Assembly: GCA_020072845.1 (NCBI GenBank)
Contig: JAIQGF010000014.1
Location: 1 to 64,000, forward strand
DNA: 64,000 nt
Origin: Terriglobia bacterium
GTDB lineage: Bacteria > Acidobacteriota > Terriglobia > Terriglobales > Acidobacteriaceae
Direction of reading: 5' to 3'
The stretch's first letter is position 1. Every line of letters starts with the position of its first letter. Positions 51,845 to 62,883 of the stretch are shown here, piece after piece. Under the pieces are notes generated by a model. The model searched no databases and was not told where the DNA came from. It saw nothing but the letters and a program-made list of their open reading frames with translations. A program made the translations under genes and the position numbers.

Positions 51845-53665
51845 ATGAGTTCCGAGTCGCGGATCGGGGTTTACCTTTGTCATCCCGCCGGCAGCGATCA
51901 AGGCGTGGTGGACCTTGAGGCAGTCGCGGAATATGCGGCGCAGTTGGCTGGTGTCATGGTGGCGCGGATTATGCCCGTCCCTCGGCGTCTGGACCCCGAG
52001 GGACTCGCCGCCGAGATGCGCCAGGCCCGCTTGAACGCCGTGGTCCTGGCCGGCGACTCGCCCGGGTTCTACAAGCCCGCGTTCGCACGCGCGCTTTCTC
52101 TGGCGGGCGGCGACCCGGAGCAGGTCCGGCTGGCTTCTTTCCGCGAACATGGAGCTGTGTCTGACCGCACTGCTGGACGCGCTAAGGCGGTGCTTGCGTG
52201 CGCGGTGTATGGCGTCCCATTTACGCTCGCGGCTGAACCGGGGTGCGTGCCTGTCCAGACCGACACGCTGGTCATCGGAGCTGGGATAGCCGGCATCCAG
52301 GCTGCTTTGGAGATCGCGGATGCGGGTTACAAGGTTCACTTGATCGAACGCGCGGCAACCATTGGTGGTCACATGGCGATGTTCGACAAGACATTTCCCA
52401 CCCTCGACTGTGCCGCCTGCATTCTCACGCCCAAGATGGTGGTCGCCGGCAAGCACCCCAACATCCATCTCATGGTCCTGTCTGAAGTGCAGGAGGTCTC
52501 GGGCGGGCCGGGCGCATACCAGGTGAAAGTGCTCAAGCATACCCCGCGAGTTGATGCCGAGGCATGCACGGCGTGTGGCGAGTGCGCGCAGTTCTGTCCC
52601 GTCTCAGTGGCCAGCGAATTCGACGCCGGTATAGCGACGCGCAAAGCGATCTATCTTTCGTTCCCGCAGGCCGTCCCCAACGCTTACGCCGTCGACCCGC
52701 GTTCCTGTCTCTGGATCCAGAGCGACGGCAAGAAATGCGGCGCATGCGTCAAGAAGTGCGACAAGGGCGCGGTTTGCCTGGATGCCAAAGATGAAATTGT
52801 CGAACTCAACGTCGGCAACATCATCGTTGCGACGGGTTACGATGTCCTCGATGCGCGACGGGTTGAGCGCTATGGGTATGGGATCTATCCCAACGTTCTC
52901 ACCGCACTTGAGTTCGAACGCCTGAGCAATGCCTCCGGGCCGACCGCCGGCAAGATCGTTCTGAAGACCAAGCGGCAAAATAAAAGAACGAAGACGGACG
53001 AGTGGGTCTTGGATGCTGACGGACCCAAGCCTAAGGCGGTGGCGATCATTCATTGTGTGGGGTCTCGCGATCACAATTACAACCCTTATTGTTCGCGCGT
53101 CTGCTGCATGTACTCCCTGAAGTTCGCGCACCTCGTCCGGGAGAAGCTGCCGGAGGCGAAGTGCTACGAGTACTACATTGACATGCGCGCCTTCGGAAAA
53201 GGCTACGAAGAGTTCTTCGAGCGCATTAAGGAAGAGGGCGTGTGCGTCGTGCGTGGCCGCTCGGCCAAGGTCATCGAACGTGACCGGCAGATGTTTGTCC
53301 GCGGCGAAGACATCGTGGCGGACCAGTTGACGGAAGTGCCGGTCGACATGGTTCTGCTCGCGGTGGGAATGACGCCGGCTGCCGGCTCGGTGAAGCTGGC
53401 GGAAATGCTCGGCATCGACCGGGAAAGCGACGCCTGGTTCAACGAACTGAACTACAACACCGAACCGAACATGACCGAAAGAGGTGGGATCTTCGTGGCC
53501 GGGGTGTGCCAGGGACCGAAGGACATCCCGGACACGGTGGCACAGGCTTCAGCGGCTGCGGCGAAGGTGCTGCGCGCCATTGTTGGCGGCAAAGTCCAGC
53601 AGGGCCGGGCTGACCTCACTGTGTCGGAGATCGAGGCCAAGGCGCAAGTGTTGGCGCAACTCTGA
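51845..53665 (+). CDS. hdrA: HdrA-type flavin/iron-sulfur protein, first copy
   Basis: A 606-residue HdrA/QmoA-like protein. FAD motif VIGAGIAGIQAALEIADAG (residues 143-161) and the HdrA cluster motif DCAACILTPKM (188-198) are present, followed by two 4Fe-4S sites, CTACGECAQFCPVS and CGACVKKCDKGAVC, and the SRVCCMYSLKFAH and GVCQGPKDIPDTVAQASAAA segments typical of HdrA. The N-terminal domain, which carries cysteines for a cluster in normal HdrA, is there but keeps only one of them (YLCHPAG). The start ATG 51845 follows AAAGGAGAGGGT. It may pair with the second HdrA at 54.9 kb. Confidence 0.88.
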   Translation: MSSESRIGVYLCHPAGSDQGVVDLEAVAEYAAQLAGVMVARIMPVPRRLDPEGLAAEMRQARLNAVVLAGDSPGFYKPAFARALSLAGGDPEQVRLASFREHGAVSDRTAGRAKAVLACAVYGVPFTLAAEPGCVPVQTDTLVIGAGIAGIQAALEIADAGYKVHLIERAATIGGHMAMFDKTFPTLDCAACILTPKMVVAGKHPNIHLMVLSEVQEVSGGPGAYQVKVLKHTPRVDAEACTACGECAQFCPVSVASEFDAGIATRKAIYLSFPQAVPNAYAVDPRSCLWIQSDGKKCGACVKKCDKGAVCLDAKDEIVELNVGNIIVATGYDVLDARRVERYGYGIYPNVLTALEFERLSNASGPTAGKIVLKTKRQNKRTKTDEWVLDADGPKPKAVAIIHCVGSRDHNYNPYCSRVCCMYSLKFAHLVREKLPEAKCYEYYIDMRAFGKGYEEFFERIKEEGVCVVRGRSAKVIERDRQMFVRGEDIVADQLTEVPVDMVLLAVGMTPAAGSVKLAEMLGIDRESDAWFNELNYNTEPNMTERGGIFVAGVCQGPKDIPDTVAQASAAAAKVLRAIVGGKVQQGRADLTVSEIEAKAQVLAQL

Positions 53666-53682
53666 TCGGAGAAGGGACAATT

Positions 53683-54840
53683 ATGGCAGCTCGCGTGAAC
53701 CCAATGTTCATCGGGGACCTGGAACGCTATGGCGCGGAGGACGTCGCCAAGTGCTACCACTGCGGTAATTGCACCGCTATCTGCCCGTTTTCCCAGGAGC
53801 CATTCCTTTTTCCGCGGCGCAGCATGCGCTATTTGCAGATGGGCCTGGAGAAGCCGCTCCGCTCCTCGCTTGAGCCCTGGCTTTGCTATTACTGTGGCGA
53901 GTGTTCGGAGCAGTGCCCGCGTGAAGCCGAGCCCGGCGAGACCATGATGAGCATCCGGCGCTGGCTCATTTCCCAGTATGACTTCACGGGCCTGTCCAAG
54001 TTGTTTTACCGCTCCTGGAAGGCGGAGCTTGCGGCCATAGCGATCGTGGCCATTCTCACCGCTGTCGGCTTTCTGGCCTACGGCTTCCATTTTGGGGGCG
54101 GAAGCTTATCCGTCTACGACGGCCCGAAGGCATTCCTTCCCGCGGAGTCGGTGCACATCTTCGACTGGATCATGGGCACGACTCTTTTCCTGCTGCTGGC
54201 CATCAACGCTGCGCGTATGTGGCATTGGACGATGCGCGGCGAAGGCGCTCCCCGGGTCTCTGCCTGGAGTTATGTCCGCTGTCTGCCCCTGCTGGTGGTG
54301 CATTTCTTCACGCAGAAACGATACCGCGAGTGCGAAAACAGGCGACCTTGGGCACTCCACCTTGTGCTCATGCTCAGCTACGTGACCATGCTGGTGCTGA
54401 TCATGTTTTTCCTGCGGGCCATGCAGTACGGACCGGCGATACGCTGGCAGGCGCACATCTTCGGCTATGCCGCTTCCCTTGGGCTGGTTGTCACCAGCGT
54501 CGCGGCACTCCAAGGACGCCTGAAGAAGAACACGCCCGCACACCGACATTCGCACGAGTCCGACTGGATGTTCCTCGGCTTGCTCATTTTTGTGGCGCTG
54601 ACGGGAATCCTCCAGCACGTGCTGCACCGGGCGGGACTGCCGGCGGCGGCGAATGTCACCTACGTAGTGCACCTCCTGGGCGTGGTTCCGATGCTGACGC
54701 TGGAGGTGCCGTTCAGCAAGTGGTCACACCTCGCCTATCGGCCACTCGCGATGTATTTCGCGGCGTTACAGCAGGAGGCCTACGCGACGGCGCAGGCAGG
54801 GGCTCGGGTCGAAGCGGCGAAGCGGCACCTGGTGGCGTAA
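53683..54840 (+). CDS. qmoC: QmoC-like fusion of HdrC and a cytochrome b membrane domain
   Basis: A 385-residue protein. Residues about 20-85 are an HdrC-type ferredoxin with CYHCGNCTAICPFS and CYYCGECSEQCPREAEPGE. Then come about six membrane helices of the HdrE/NarI type (TTLFLLLAINAARMWHW, LHLVLMLSYVTMLVLIMFF, AASLGLVVTSVAAL, WMFLGLLIFVALTGIL, VVHLLGVVPMLTLEV) with histidines for heme b. QmoC joins cytoplasmic Hdr/Qmo proteins to the quinone pool. No CCG cysteine domain (HdrB) is present. There are 17-base gaps to both HdrA genes. Confidence 0.88.
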   Translation: MAARVNPMFIGDLERYGAEDVAKCYHCGNCTAICPFSQEPFLFPRRSMRYLQMGLEKPLRSSLEPWLCYYCGECSEQCPREAEPGETMMSIRRWLISQYDFTGLSKLFYRSWKAELAAIAIVAILTAVGFLAYGFHFGGGSLSVYDGPKAFLPAESVHIFDWIMGTTLFLLLAINAARMWHWTMRGEGAPRVSAWSYVRCLPLLVVHFFTQKRYRECENRRPWALHLVLMLSYVTMLVLIMFFLRAMQYGPAIRWQAHIFGYAASLGLVVTSVAALQGRLKKNTPAHRHSHESDWMFLGLLIFVALTGILQHVLHRAGLPAAANVTYVVHLLGVVPMLTLEVPFSKWSHLAYRPLAMYFAALQQEAYATAQAGARVEAAKRHLVA

Positions 54841-54856
54841 GGGTTCAGGAGACGAT

Positions 54857-56566
54857 ATGCAAGGCGAGCGGATCGGCGTTTACATCTGTAACTGCGGCAC
54901 CAACATCGCCAAAATGGTCGACCCGGATGCGGTTGCCGAAGCGGCAAAGGAGATTCCAGGTGTCGCCAGCGCCCGCTCGTACAAATACATGTGCTCCAAT
55001 CCCGGCCAGGAAATGATTGCCCAGGATATCCGGGATCTTTCCCTGACCCGCGTGGTGGTATCGGCATGCAGCCCGCGCATGCACGAAGGCACGTTCCGCA
55101 AAGTGCTGGAACGGGCAGGTATCAATCCCTACTTGCTGGAGATGGCCAACATACGGGAGCAGTGCAGTTGGATCCACGAAGACAAGGTGGCGGCAACCGA
55201 GAAAGCCAAGGACCTGACGCGTGCCGCCATTCAGCGAGTGAAATACCACGAACCGCTGGAGAGCCGTTCGGTGGCGATGTGCCCCGCCACCCTGGTGCTC
55301 GGTGGCGGCATTGCGGGCCTGACGGTTGCGCTCGAACTGGCCGAGGCCGGACAACAGGTGTACTTAGTCGAGCGCGACCGCCAACTCGGCGGCAACGTGG
55401 CGCGGATCGACTCCACCTTTCCTTACCTCGATTCCGCCCGCGACATTATCAGGGAACACATTATTCGGGTCGGCCACCATTCACGCATCCGCATTTTTCT
55501 AGAAAGTGAATTGGTTGAGTTGAAGGGATATGTCGGTGACTTCCATCCGAAAATCAAAACCGACGCCGGCGAGGTGGTCGAACTTAGCGTCGGCGCGGTG
55601 GTGGTCTGCACCGGCTTCCGGGAATTCGACCCGGCCCGCATCGAGGAGTACGGCTACGGCCGCCTGCCGAACGTGATCACGTCGTTCGAGTTGGAGGCGA
55701 TGCTGCGAAGCGGGCGGATCGAAACTCGCGACGGTAAGCGCCCGCGCTACATTTCGATCATCCACTGCGTGGGTAGCCGCAGCTCGCAGTTCCATCGCTA
55801 TTGCTCACGCGTCTGCTGTGCGACCGCGCTCAAATACGCACACCAGATCAAGTCGGCGATTCCGGACGCATATGTTTCCGACCTGTACATCGACATGCAC
55901 GCCTTCGGCAAAGGCTGCGAAGACCTCTACAAGAAGAGCGCCGAAGAAAAAACCCTGTTCCTGATGTACGCCAAGAACCAGGCGCCGTCGATCCGCTTCG
56001 CGAGCCCGGGGGACAACTGCGGCATGTTGATACAGATGAGGGAAGTGCTATCGGGCAAGGAAATCGAGATTCCGTCGGATTTGGTGGTGCTGATGGTCGG
56101 CATGGAAGCGCGCGCGGATTCGGGCAAGGTCGCGCGCCTGGTCAACATCAGTCGTGATAAGGACGGCTGGTTCATCGAGAGCCACCCCAAGCTGGATCCG
56201 GTCGCCACCACGACCGACGGCATCTTTATCGCCGGCGCTTGTCAGGGGCCCAAGGACATTCCCGACACCGTATCCCAGGCGCGGGCGGCGGCGGCACGCA
56301 TCCTGGCAAAGATTGCGCAAGGAAAAATCGCGGTCGACGCGGTGTTTTCCGAGGTCGAAGACCAGTTCTGTTCGGGATGTCGCACGTGTGGCGCGGTTTG
56401 CCCTTATGGGGCCATCGAGTACGACGAGAAAACCGGCCATAGCCGCGTCATCAGCGCGGTTTGCAAAGCCTGCGGATGCTGCGTCGCCGCCTGCCCCTCA
56501 GGAGCAATCAAGATACGCCACTCTACGGACGAGCAGATTTACGCCCAACTCGAAGCCGTGCTCTGA
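54857..56566 (+). CDS. hdrA: HdrA-type flavin/iron-sulfur protein, second copy
   Basis: A 569-residue HdrA homolog. The full N-terminal domain is present with cysteines 11, 13, 46, 71 and 103 (YICNCGTNIAKMVD, YMCSNPGQ, VSACSPRMHEGTF, NIREQCSWIHED). The FAD motif is LVLGGGIAGLTVALELAEAG. The motif that in HdrA reads DCxxCILTPxM is changed to LDSARDIIREHI, with no cysteine. The C-terminus has two 4Fe-4S sites, CSGCRTCGAVCPYG and CKACGCCVAACPSG. It is complementary to the first copy in which cluster sites are kept. Last gene of the operon. Confidence 0.88.
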   Translation: MQGERIGVYICNCGTNIAKMVDPDAVAEAAKEIPGVASARSYKYMCSNPGQEMIAQDIRDLSLTRVVVSACSPRMHEGTFRKVLERAGINPYLLEMANIREQCSWIHEDKVAATEKAKDLTRAAIQRVKYHEPLESRSVAMCPATLVLGGGIAGLTVALELAEAGQQVYLVERDRQLGGNVARIDSTFPYLDSARDIIREHIIRVGHHSRIRIFLESELVELKGYVGDFHPKIKTDAGEVVELSVGAVVVCTGFREFDPARIEEYGYGRLPNVITSFELEAMLRSGRIETRDGKRPRYISIIHCVGSRSSQFHRYCSRVCCATALKYAHQIKSAIPDAYVSDLYIDMHAFGKGCEDLYKKSAEEKTLFLMYAKNQAPSIRFASPGDNCGMLIQMREVLSGKEIEIPSDLVVLMVGMEARADSGKVARLVNISRDKDGWFIESHPKLDPVATTTDGIFIAGACQGPKDIPDTVSQARAAAARILAKIAQGKIAVDAVFSEVEDQFCSGCRTCGAVCPYGAIEYDEKTGHSRVISAVCKACGCCVAACPSGAIKIRHSTDEQIYAQLEAVL

Positions 56567-56830
56567 ATTGTTAGCGACCATCCTCCCATCCACACGCCCG
56601 CCCAACGAGGATACCCTCAATGAGTTTACGCACCCGACTGATCCCGTTTTCGCCGAACTCCTTTGCCAGGTCCGGGCGACGCAGACCAGTGTGGTCCGCA
56701 AAAACCTCATCAGCCCTGGCGTGTATGAGAACACACGACTTCTGATCGATGGCCGTCAATCTTGTTCCGCTTGCGGCAGGCCCTGGATCACGGCTGACGC
56801 GAACCCGATTAGCCGCTCCAATGCCGGGCG
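56567..56830. other. Non-coding or decayed stretch after the hdr operon
   Basis: No gene supported on either strand. It continues into the broken end of the ERCC4 nuclease gene and probably contains the other side of the deletion that truncated it. Confidence 0.35.
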
Positions 56831-57295
56831 TTATGCGCAAGCCTCGGCGGCAGCCGGCCTTGTCCATCTTGTCGCTACGCTGTTCGGCGTAGGGGCCGGT
56901 CTCATTCGCTTCTTGTGGTTGGGATCAACCGCTGAAAACGCATACGGTGACTTCACCTGGCTGAGGGCGGCAGTGATCACCAGCAAACGATGCGCATAGC
57001 CGGCCATCCGCCGAAGCCGGGAGACGAATACACCACGCTCGGTGGTCAGTGAATGGACCAGATCCGACAGGTCCTTTCGCTCTACCCACACATCCTCCAG
57101 TCCGACGATGGAGTAGTCGCCCAGCTTCAGCGCCTTGCGCTCGATTCCGGCAAACCATCCCGCGAAGCGCGAGCAGTCGAACGGCTTCTGCTCCCGCGTG
57201 TCCACCAGCAGCACCGGCTTGGGAGTCTTGAGCTGCGTGCCGCCGCGTTCCGCCAGCACCGGGATGCGAGGGGCAGGTGCAGGGGCTGCCATCAT
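56831..57295 (-). pseudogene. Truncated ERCC4-domain nuclease
   Basis: A 154-codon frame that begins like a small ERCC4-type nuclease: LLVDTREQKPFDCSRF, LGDYSIVGLEDVWVERKDLS, DLVHSLTTERGVFVSRLRR and VITAALSQVKSPYAFSAVDPN. The VDTRE and VERKDL residues are the nuclease active site and are intact. After DPN the expected helical second half is lost and replaced by about 28 residues without likeness, so the gene is 3-prime truncated. Probably inactive, or acting as a minimal nuclease domain. Confidence 0.7.
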
Positions 57296-57579
57296 CTGCT
57301 ACCAGGCTGGATTAAACGTGTCACAAGAAATCCGAGCAGCGAGCTCGTGAATTCGCAAGCGGTTGAAACAGGAGTCTCGACGAGTGTCGAGCGGCTCGAT
57401 CTCCTGACCAAAATCAGTGGCTCTCTACCGCTTCGGCGGGCGATCTTTCGAAAAAACGAACATCCGGCGCCTGGCCCGAGGGTTTACGACGACAGTGAGA
57501 AACACAGAGTCAATCGTGGAAACACATGGCTCAGGGCTGGCGAGAGCAAATTTCTTTTAATTCGTTGGAGAGGAATGAC

Positions 57580-57655
<76 letters not shown>

Positions 57656-57731
57656 GTGTGGCGAACGCGAATTTTTCTCTTACGTTTATATCGCAATTTC
57701 TCACCCGCGGTCAAAGTGGCGGTGCAGGTTA

Positions 57732-57760
57732 TTGACCCGGATTTGGAGCCATGTTATACA
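57732..57760 (+). promoter_or_regulatory. Sigma70-type promoter of the pyrophosphatase gene, with long leader
   Basis: TTGACC at 57732-57737, a 17-base spacer, and TATACA at 57755-57760: one mismatch to consensus in the -35 box, two in the -10 box, ideal spacing. Transcription would begin near 57767, leaving about 245 bases before the start codon. That GC-rich leader can form stems and holds no supported gene; I do not recognise a known riboswitch in it. Confidence 0.7.
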
Positions 57761-58010
57761 TTCCTCTCTTGTGCTCCGCGAAACTGGCGGGCGCAAGCAA
57801 CCCCGCGGTCCCATCCCGGCCGGCAGCAGGCGAAATGGGGCCATGAGCGCGGCCAAACGCATAGCTCCCGCCTTGACGTGGAAGCGCGCATCCGGGTGGT
57901 ATCAGGTACGAGCAACCGCTCTCCCTTCGCCGCAGGCCTGGACGGAGAGAAAGCGAGGATGCGGCCCGATTCGTCGTCCTATTCATGTGAATACCGTTTG
58001 GAGGACTTTT

Positions 58011-60575
<2,565 letters not shown>

Positions 60576-60596
60576 TCGCGAGTCGCGAGTTGCGAG

Positions 60597-60630
60597 AAAA
60601 AGCCACCCGGAGACGGGTGGCTTTTGTTTT
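60597..60630 (+). terminator. Intrinsic terminator after hppA
   Basis: AAAAAGCCACCCG, loop GAGA, CGGGTGGCTTTTG with T-runs: a strong hairpin 22 bases after the hppA stop. The A-run on the left makes it work on the minus strand too, serving the convergent TIGR02391 gene. Confidence 0.9.
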
Positions 60631-60697
60631 AGATTCACCTGTTGTGAATTGTGAGACTCCCGACTCACAAGAACCAATCCATCTGGTAGACGAGACC

Positions 60698-61879
60698 TTA
60701 GAACGGAATATCCTCGTCTGTTATTTCGGTTGAAGTCGGGGCTTCGAGAAGTGGCGTGCCATCATCGAGAACCACAGCCGGGTTCGCCGGGTCCGTTGAT
60801 TGTTTGAGCGCCTCAGCGAGCTGCGATTGCCAGTTAGTTGGGAACTGCCGAACGTTTGCGATAATCGCCTCGCGAATACTCACATCGCCATTCTGAACTG
60901 CTGCGGAGATTGCCCTTATCGCTCTCTTAACCTCGCGCTCGTCAGTCAGTATCTCCGGCAGGTGAAGCATGAAGTATTTTGCGACGTAGCGGCGATCATC
61001 GTCGTCTACACCTTCCAATTTTTGAATTAACACTCTTGCGCCATCTGCACGGAGAGTGAAGTTTTTCATGAACCTGCTAGCCCACGTGCCGAGCGGGCCA
61101 ATCGTCTTTCCGGTTAGCTGTATTTCGCCCTCCTCAACGACTCGAATGAGCTTGTTCTCAATTCGGAGACGCGAAGCCTCAGCAATTCGTGGCCACAGTT
61201 CCGGCGTTAGCATCTGTAACGCAGTCCGGATGGCGACGTCTTCAGCTGTGGTTCGGAATTCCTCAGACACCGTGCTAAGGTACCGCGCGAGTTGAACATC
61301 GCTGAGATCTGACAGCAGTGTTGGCACGAGATAACGCAGCTTTCGAACTTCGAGTGAGCGGCGAACTCCAAATAGGGCTGCAAGCGCATCGCCGCGCCGG
61401 TTCGTGGGGACCTCCGCGACGAGTAGCTCGGCGTATCGCTTAGACTCCACGAACTCAGGATCGGAGATGCTCGCGATGAAACTCTCGACTGTAAAAGCTT
61501 CCTTAGAAGCGTTGAGGATGCGCAGGATGTAATCCAAGAAATGGACAATGGCGTCCGCGTCCTCTTGCGAATCCTTGAATTGTTCGTGGCTCCTGGGGTT
61601 TCGTATCGCGAGATACACGCCGCGCAGCAATTGCTCAATTCCCCTTTGGACGTTTTTCTCGCTTTCTGATTGGAATGCGTTTACGCGAAGCTTCGGAGTA
61701 TCCCCGCCAAGTGCTTGTCCCACCAAGGCAGCTCCATCGCCATCAGCGCCAGATCTGTCGCGAAGGATCGTCGTGAGATGGTGCACCGCCTCAAGGATCG
61801 CGTGCGAGTAATTTCCTGACTCGTACGGACCTCGAATAGCGTCCCACAAGTTACTCGATATGTGCGTCTGGAGATTCAT
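60698..61879 (-). CDS. TIGR02391 (Ymh) domain protein
   Basis: A 393-residue protein. The N-terminal 130 residues have the TIGR02391/Ymh pattern: LWDAIRGPYESGNYSHAILE, AVHHLTTILRDRSG, DGAALVGQALGGDTPKL and RNPRSHEQFKDSQEDADAIV. The helical C-terminal 260 residues are unassigned and end in an acidic tail (STEITDEDIPF). Ymh-domain proteins are often found in defence or mobile gene neighbourhoods and the fold is HEPN-like; function unproven. ATG 61879 has GGAG upstream. It lies downstream of a toxin-antitoxin pair on the same strand. Confidence 0.75.
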   Translation of the reverse strand: MNLQTHISSNLWDAIRGPYESGNYSHAILEAVHHLTTILRDRSGADGDGAALVGQALGGDTPKLRVNAFQSESEKNVQRGIEQLLRGVYLAIRNPRSHEQFKDSQEDADAIVHFLDYILRILNASKEAFTVESFIASISDPEFVESKRYAELLVAEVPTNRRGDALAALFGVRRSLEVRKLRYLVPTLLSDLSDVQLARYLSTVSEEFRTTAEDVAIRTALQMLTPELWPRIAEASRLRIENKLIRVVEEGEIQLTGKTIGPLGTWASRFMKNFTLRADGARVLIQKLEGVDDDDRRYVAKYFMLHLPEILTDEREVKRAIRAISAAVQNGDVSIREAIIANVRQFPTNWQSQLAEALKQSTDPANPAVVLDDGTPLLEAPTSTEITDEDIPF

Positions 61880-61958
61880 GTTCCGCTCCACGTATCCACT
61901 TGCCGGGTGCCCCGCCCAACGCGGTTTTCGTTGGGTGGGATTCCGTGCCGCCGTGGCA

Positions 61959-62282
61959 TTACACCGATCGTTTCAGCATTCGGAACTGCGTGATCTCAAC
62001 TCTTCCCTCGGGAAAAATGGCCTCGATGCGCAGGGTCCCTCCCATTGCTCTGACGAAGTCCTGAAGCGTGCTGACATACATATCAGCGCGGTGTTCCAGC
62101 TTCGAGACAGCCGCCTGATTCACTCTCAAAATCCTGGCGAGGTGTTGTTGCGTCATCTCGCGGGCTACGCGAAGTTCGTCCAGCGCCATGGCCTCTGCGT
62201 ATTGACGAGCTTTAGCCCGGGCGCTTTCTTGGGCCTCGGGACTCATCTTTTCTCTTAGCGCCTTGAACCTTTTTGCCATCAT
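61959..62282 (-). CDS. higA: XRE-family antitoxin (HigA-like)
   Basis: A 107-residue helix-turn-helix protein: MTQQHLARILRVNQAAVSKL (residues about 44-63) is a clear XRE recognition unit, preceded by a helical N-terminus and followed by a LRIEAIFPEGRVEI strand region. Toxin first, antitoxin second, with a 71-base overlap, is the higBA order. The antitoxin probably binds the shared promoter. Confidence 0.88.
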   Translation of the reverse strand: MMAKRFKALREKMSPEAQESARAKARQYAEAMALDELRVAREMTQQHLARILRVNQAAVSKLEHRADMYVSTLQDFVRAMGGTLRIEAIFPEGRVEITQFRMLKRSV

Positions 62283-62664
62283 CCCTCTCCTGTTTGCGGC
62301 GGTCCCGCTTTATCTCCTTCAAGTGTTCGTCGAACAGATCGTCCGCGATTGGAACAAACTGGTTGTACCAGTCTGGGTTGCCCGTCTTGTCGCCGCCGAT
62401 GAGCAGGATCGCGGTCCTGCTCGGGTCAAACGCGTAGAGGACCCGAAGCTCACTCGGCTCTCCTCCCGGCTTCGTTACCCTGCCGCGCAGTTCTTTCATA
62501 TTGGCATATCTGGATTGGCCGATCACGTCAGAATGGGGGCGAGGAAGGACGGGCCCACGTTCTTCCAACAATCTGACTTTGGCGTCAATCTCGACCTGCT
62601 CGTCGGAGGTCAGCGTGTTCCACCACGCCTCGAATTCAGCCGTGAATTCGACCTCCCATGCCAT
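62212..62664 (-). CDS. higB: HigB/RelE-type toxin
   Basis: A 150-residue toxin of the RelE/ParE superfamily, HigB-like. Core: EFTAEFEAWWNTLTSDEQVE, KVRLLEERGPVLPRPHSDVI, YANMKELRGRV, ELRVLYAFDPSRTAILLIGG and DKTGNPDWYNQFVPIADDLF. The basic KELR and LRVLYAFDP residues are the usual mRNA-interferase surface. A lysine/arginine-rich tail of about 35 residues is longer than in most members. ATG 62664 is used. The gene overlaps the antitoxin by 71 bases. Confidence 0.88.
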   Translation of the reverse strand: MAWEVEFTAEFEAWWNTLTSDEQVEIDAKVRLLEERGPVLPRPHSDVIGQSRYANMKELRGRVTKPGGEPSELRVLYAFDPSRTAILLIGGDKTGNPDWYNQFVPIADDLFDEHLKEIKRDRRKQERDDGKKVQGAKRKDESRGPRKRPG

Positions 62665-62670
62665 AGATGG

Positions 62671-62699
62671 AATATAACTTAGACGGAATATATTGTCAA
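62671..62699 (-). promoter_or_regulatory. higBA promoter with repeated TATATTCC operator
   Basis: On the minus strand TTGACA (62699-62694), a 17-base spacer and TATATT (62676-62671) make a near-perfect sigma70 promoter. The word TATATTCC occurs twice across the spacer and -10 box, separated by eight bases, a likely HigA binding site. It lies six bases before the toxin start, so the transcript is nearly leaderless. Confidence 0.8.
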
Positions 62700-62731
62700 C
62701 AGGGTTGTGACCGCCCCTATCGGAAGCGGTC

Positions 62732-62766
62732 AGAAAAGCCATCCGGAAAACGGGTGGCTTTTTCAT
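62732..62766. terminator. Terminator-like hairpin, near copy of the hppA terminator
   Basis: AAAAGCCATCCG, loop GAAAA, CGGGTGGCTTTTT: stem with one G-T pair and a T-run. No gene reads into it from the left, but sequence and orientation almost copy the terminator at 60597-60630, so it may be a duplicated or displaced copy. Confidence 0.6.
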
Positions 62767-62883
62767 TTACCATCGCGCCCATTTCGGCGAAACTTTGAGT
62801 GCTCGTGGCTGCGTTCCGTCGTACAATCCCGGTACCCCGGTCAGGAAATCTGCAGTGCGTGCTGAGGTGAGGAAGGCACGGCC

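Noticed and set aside
49017-54840. Interpreting the Flx-Hdr cluster as a hydrogenase or a true Qmo operon
   Set aside because: No NiFe hydrogenase large or small subunit is present, and aprAB/sat, the normal neighbours of qmo, are absent.
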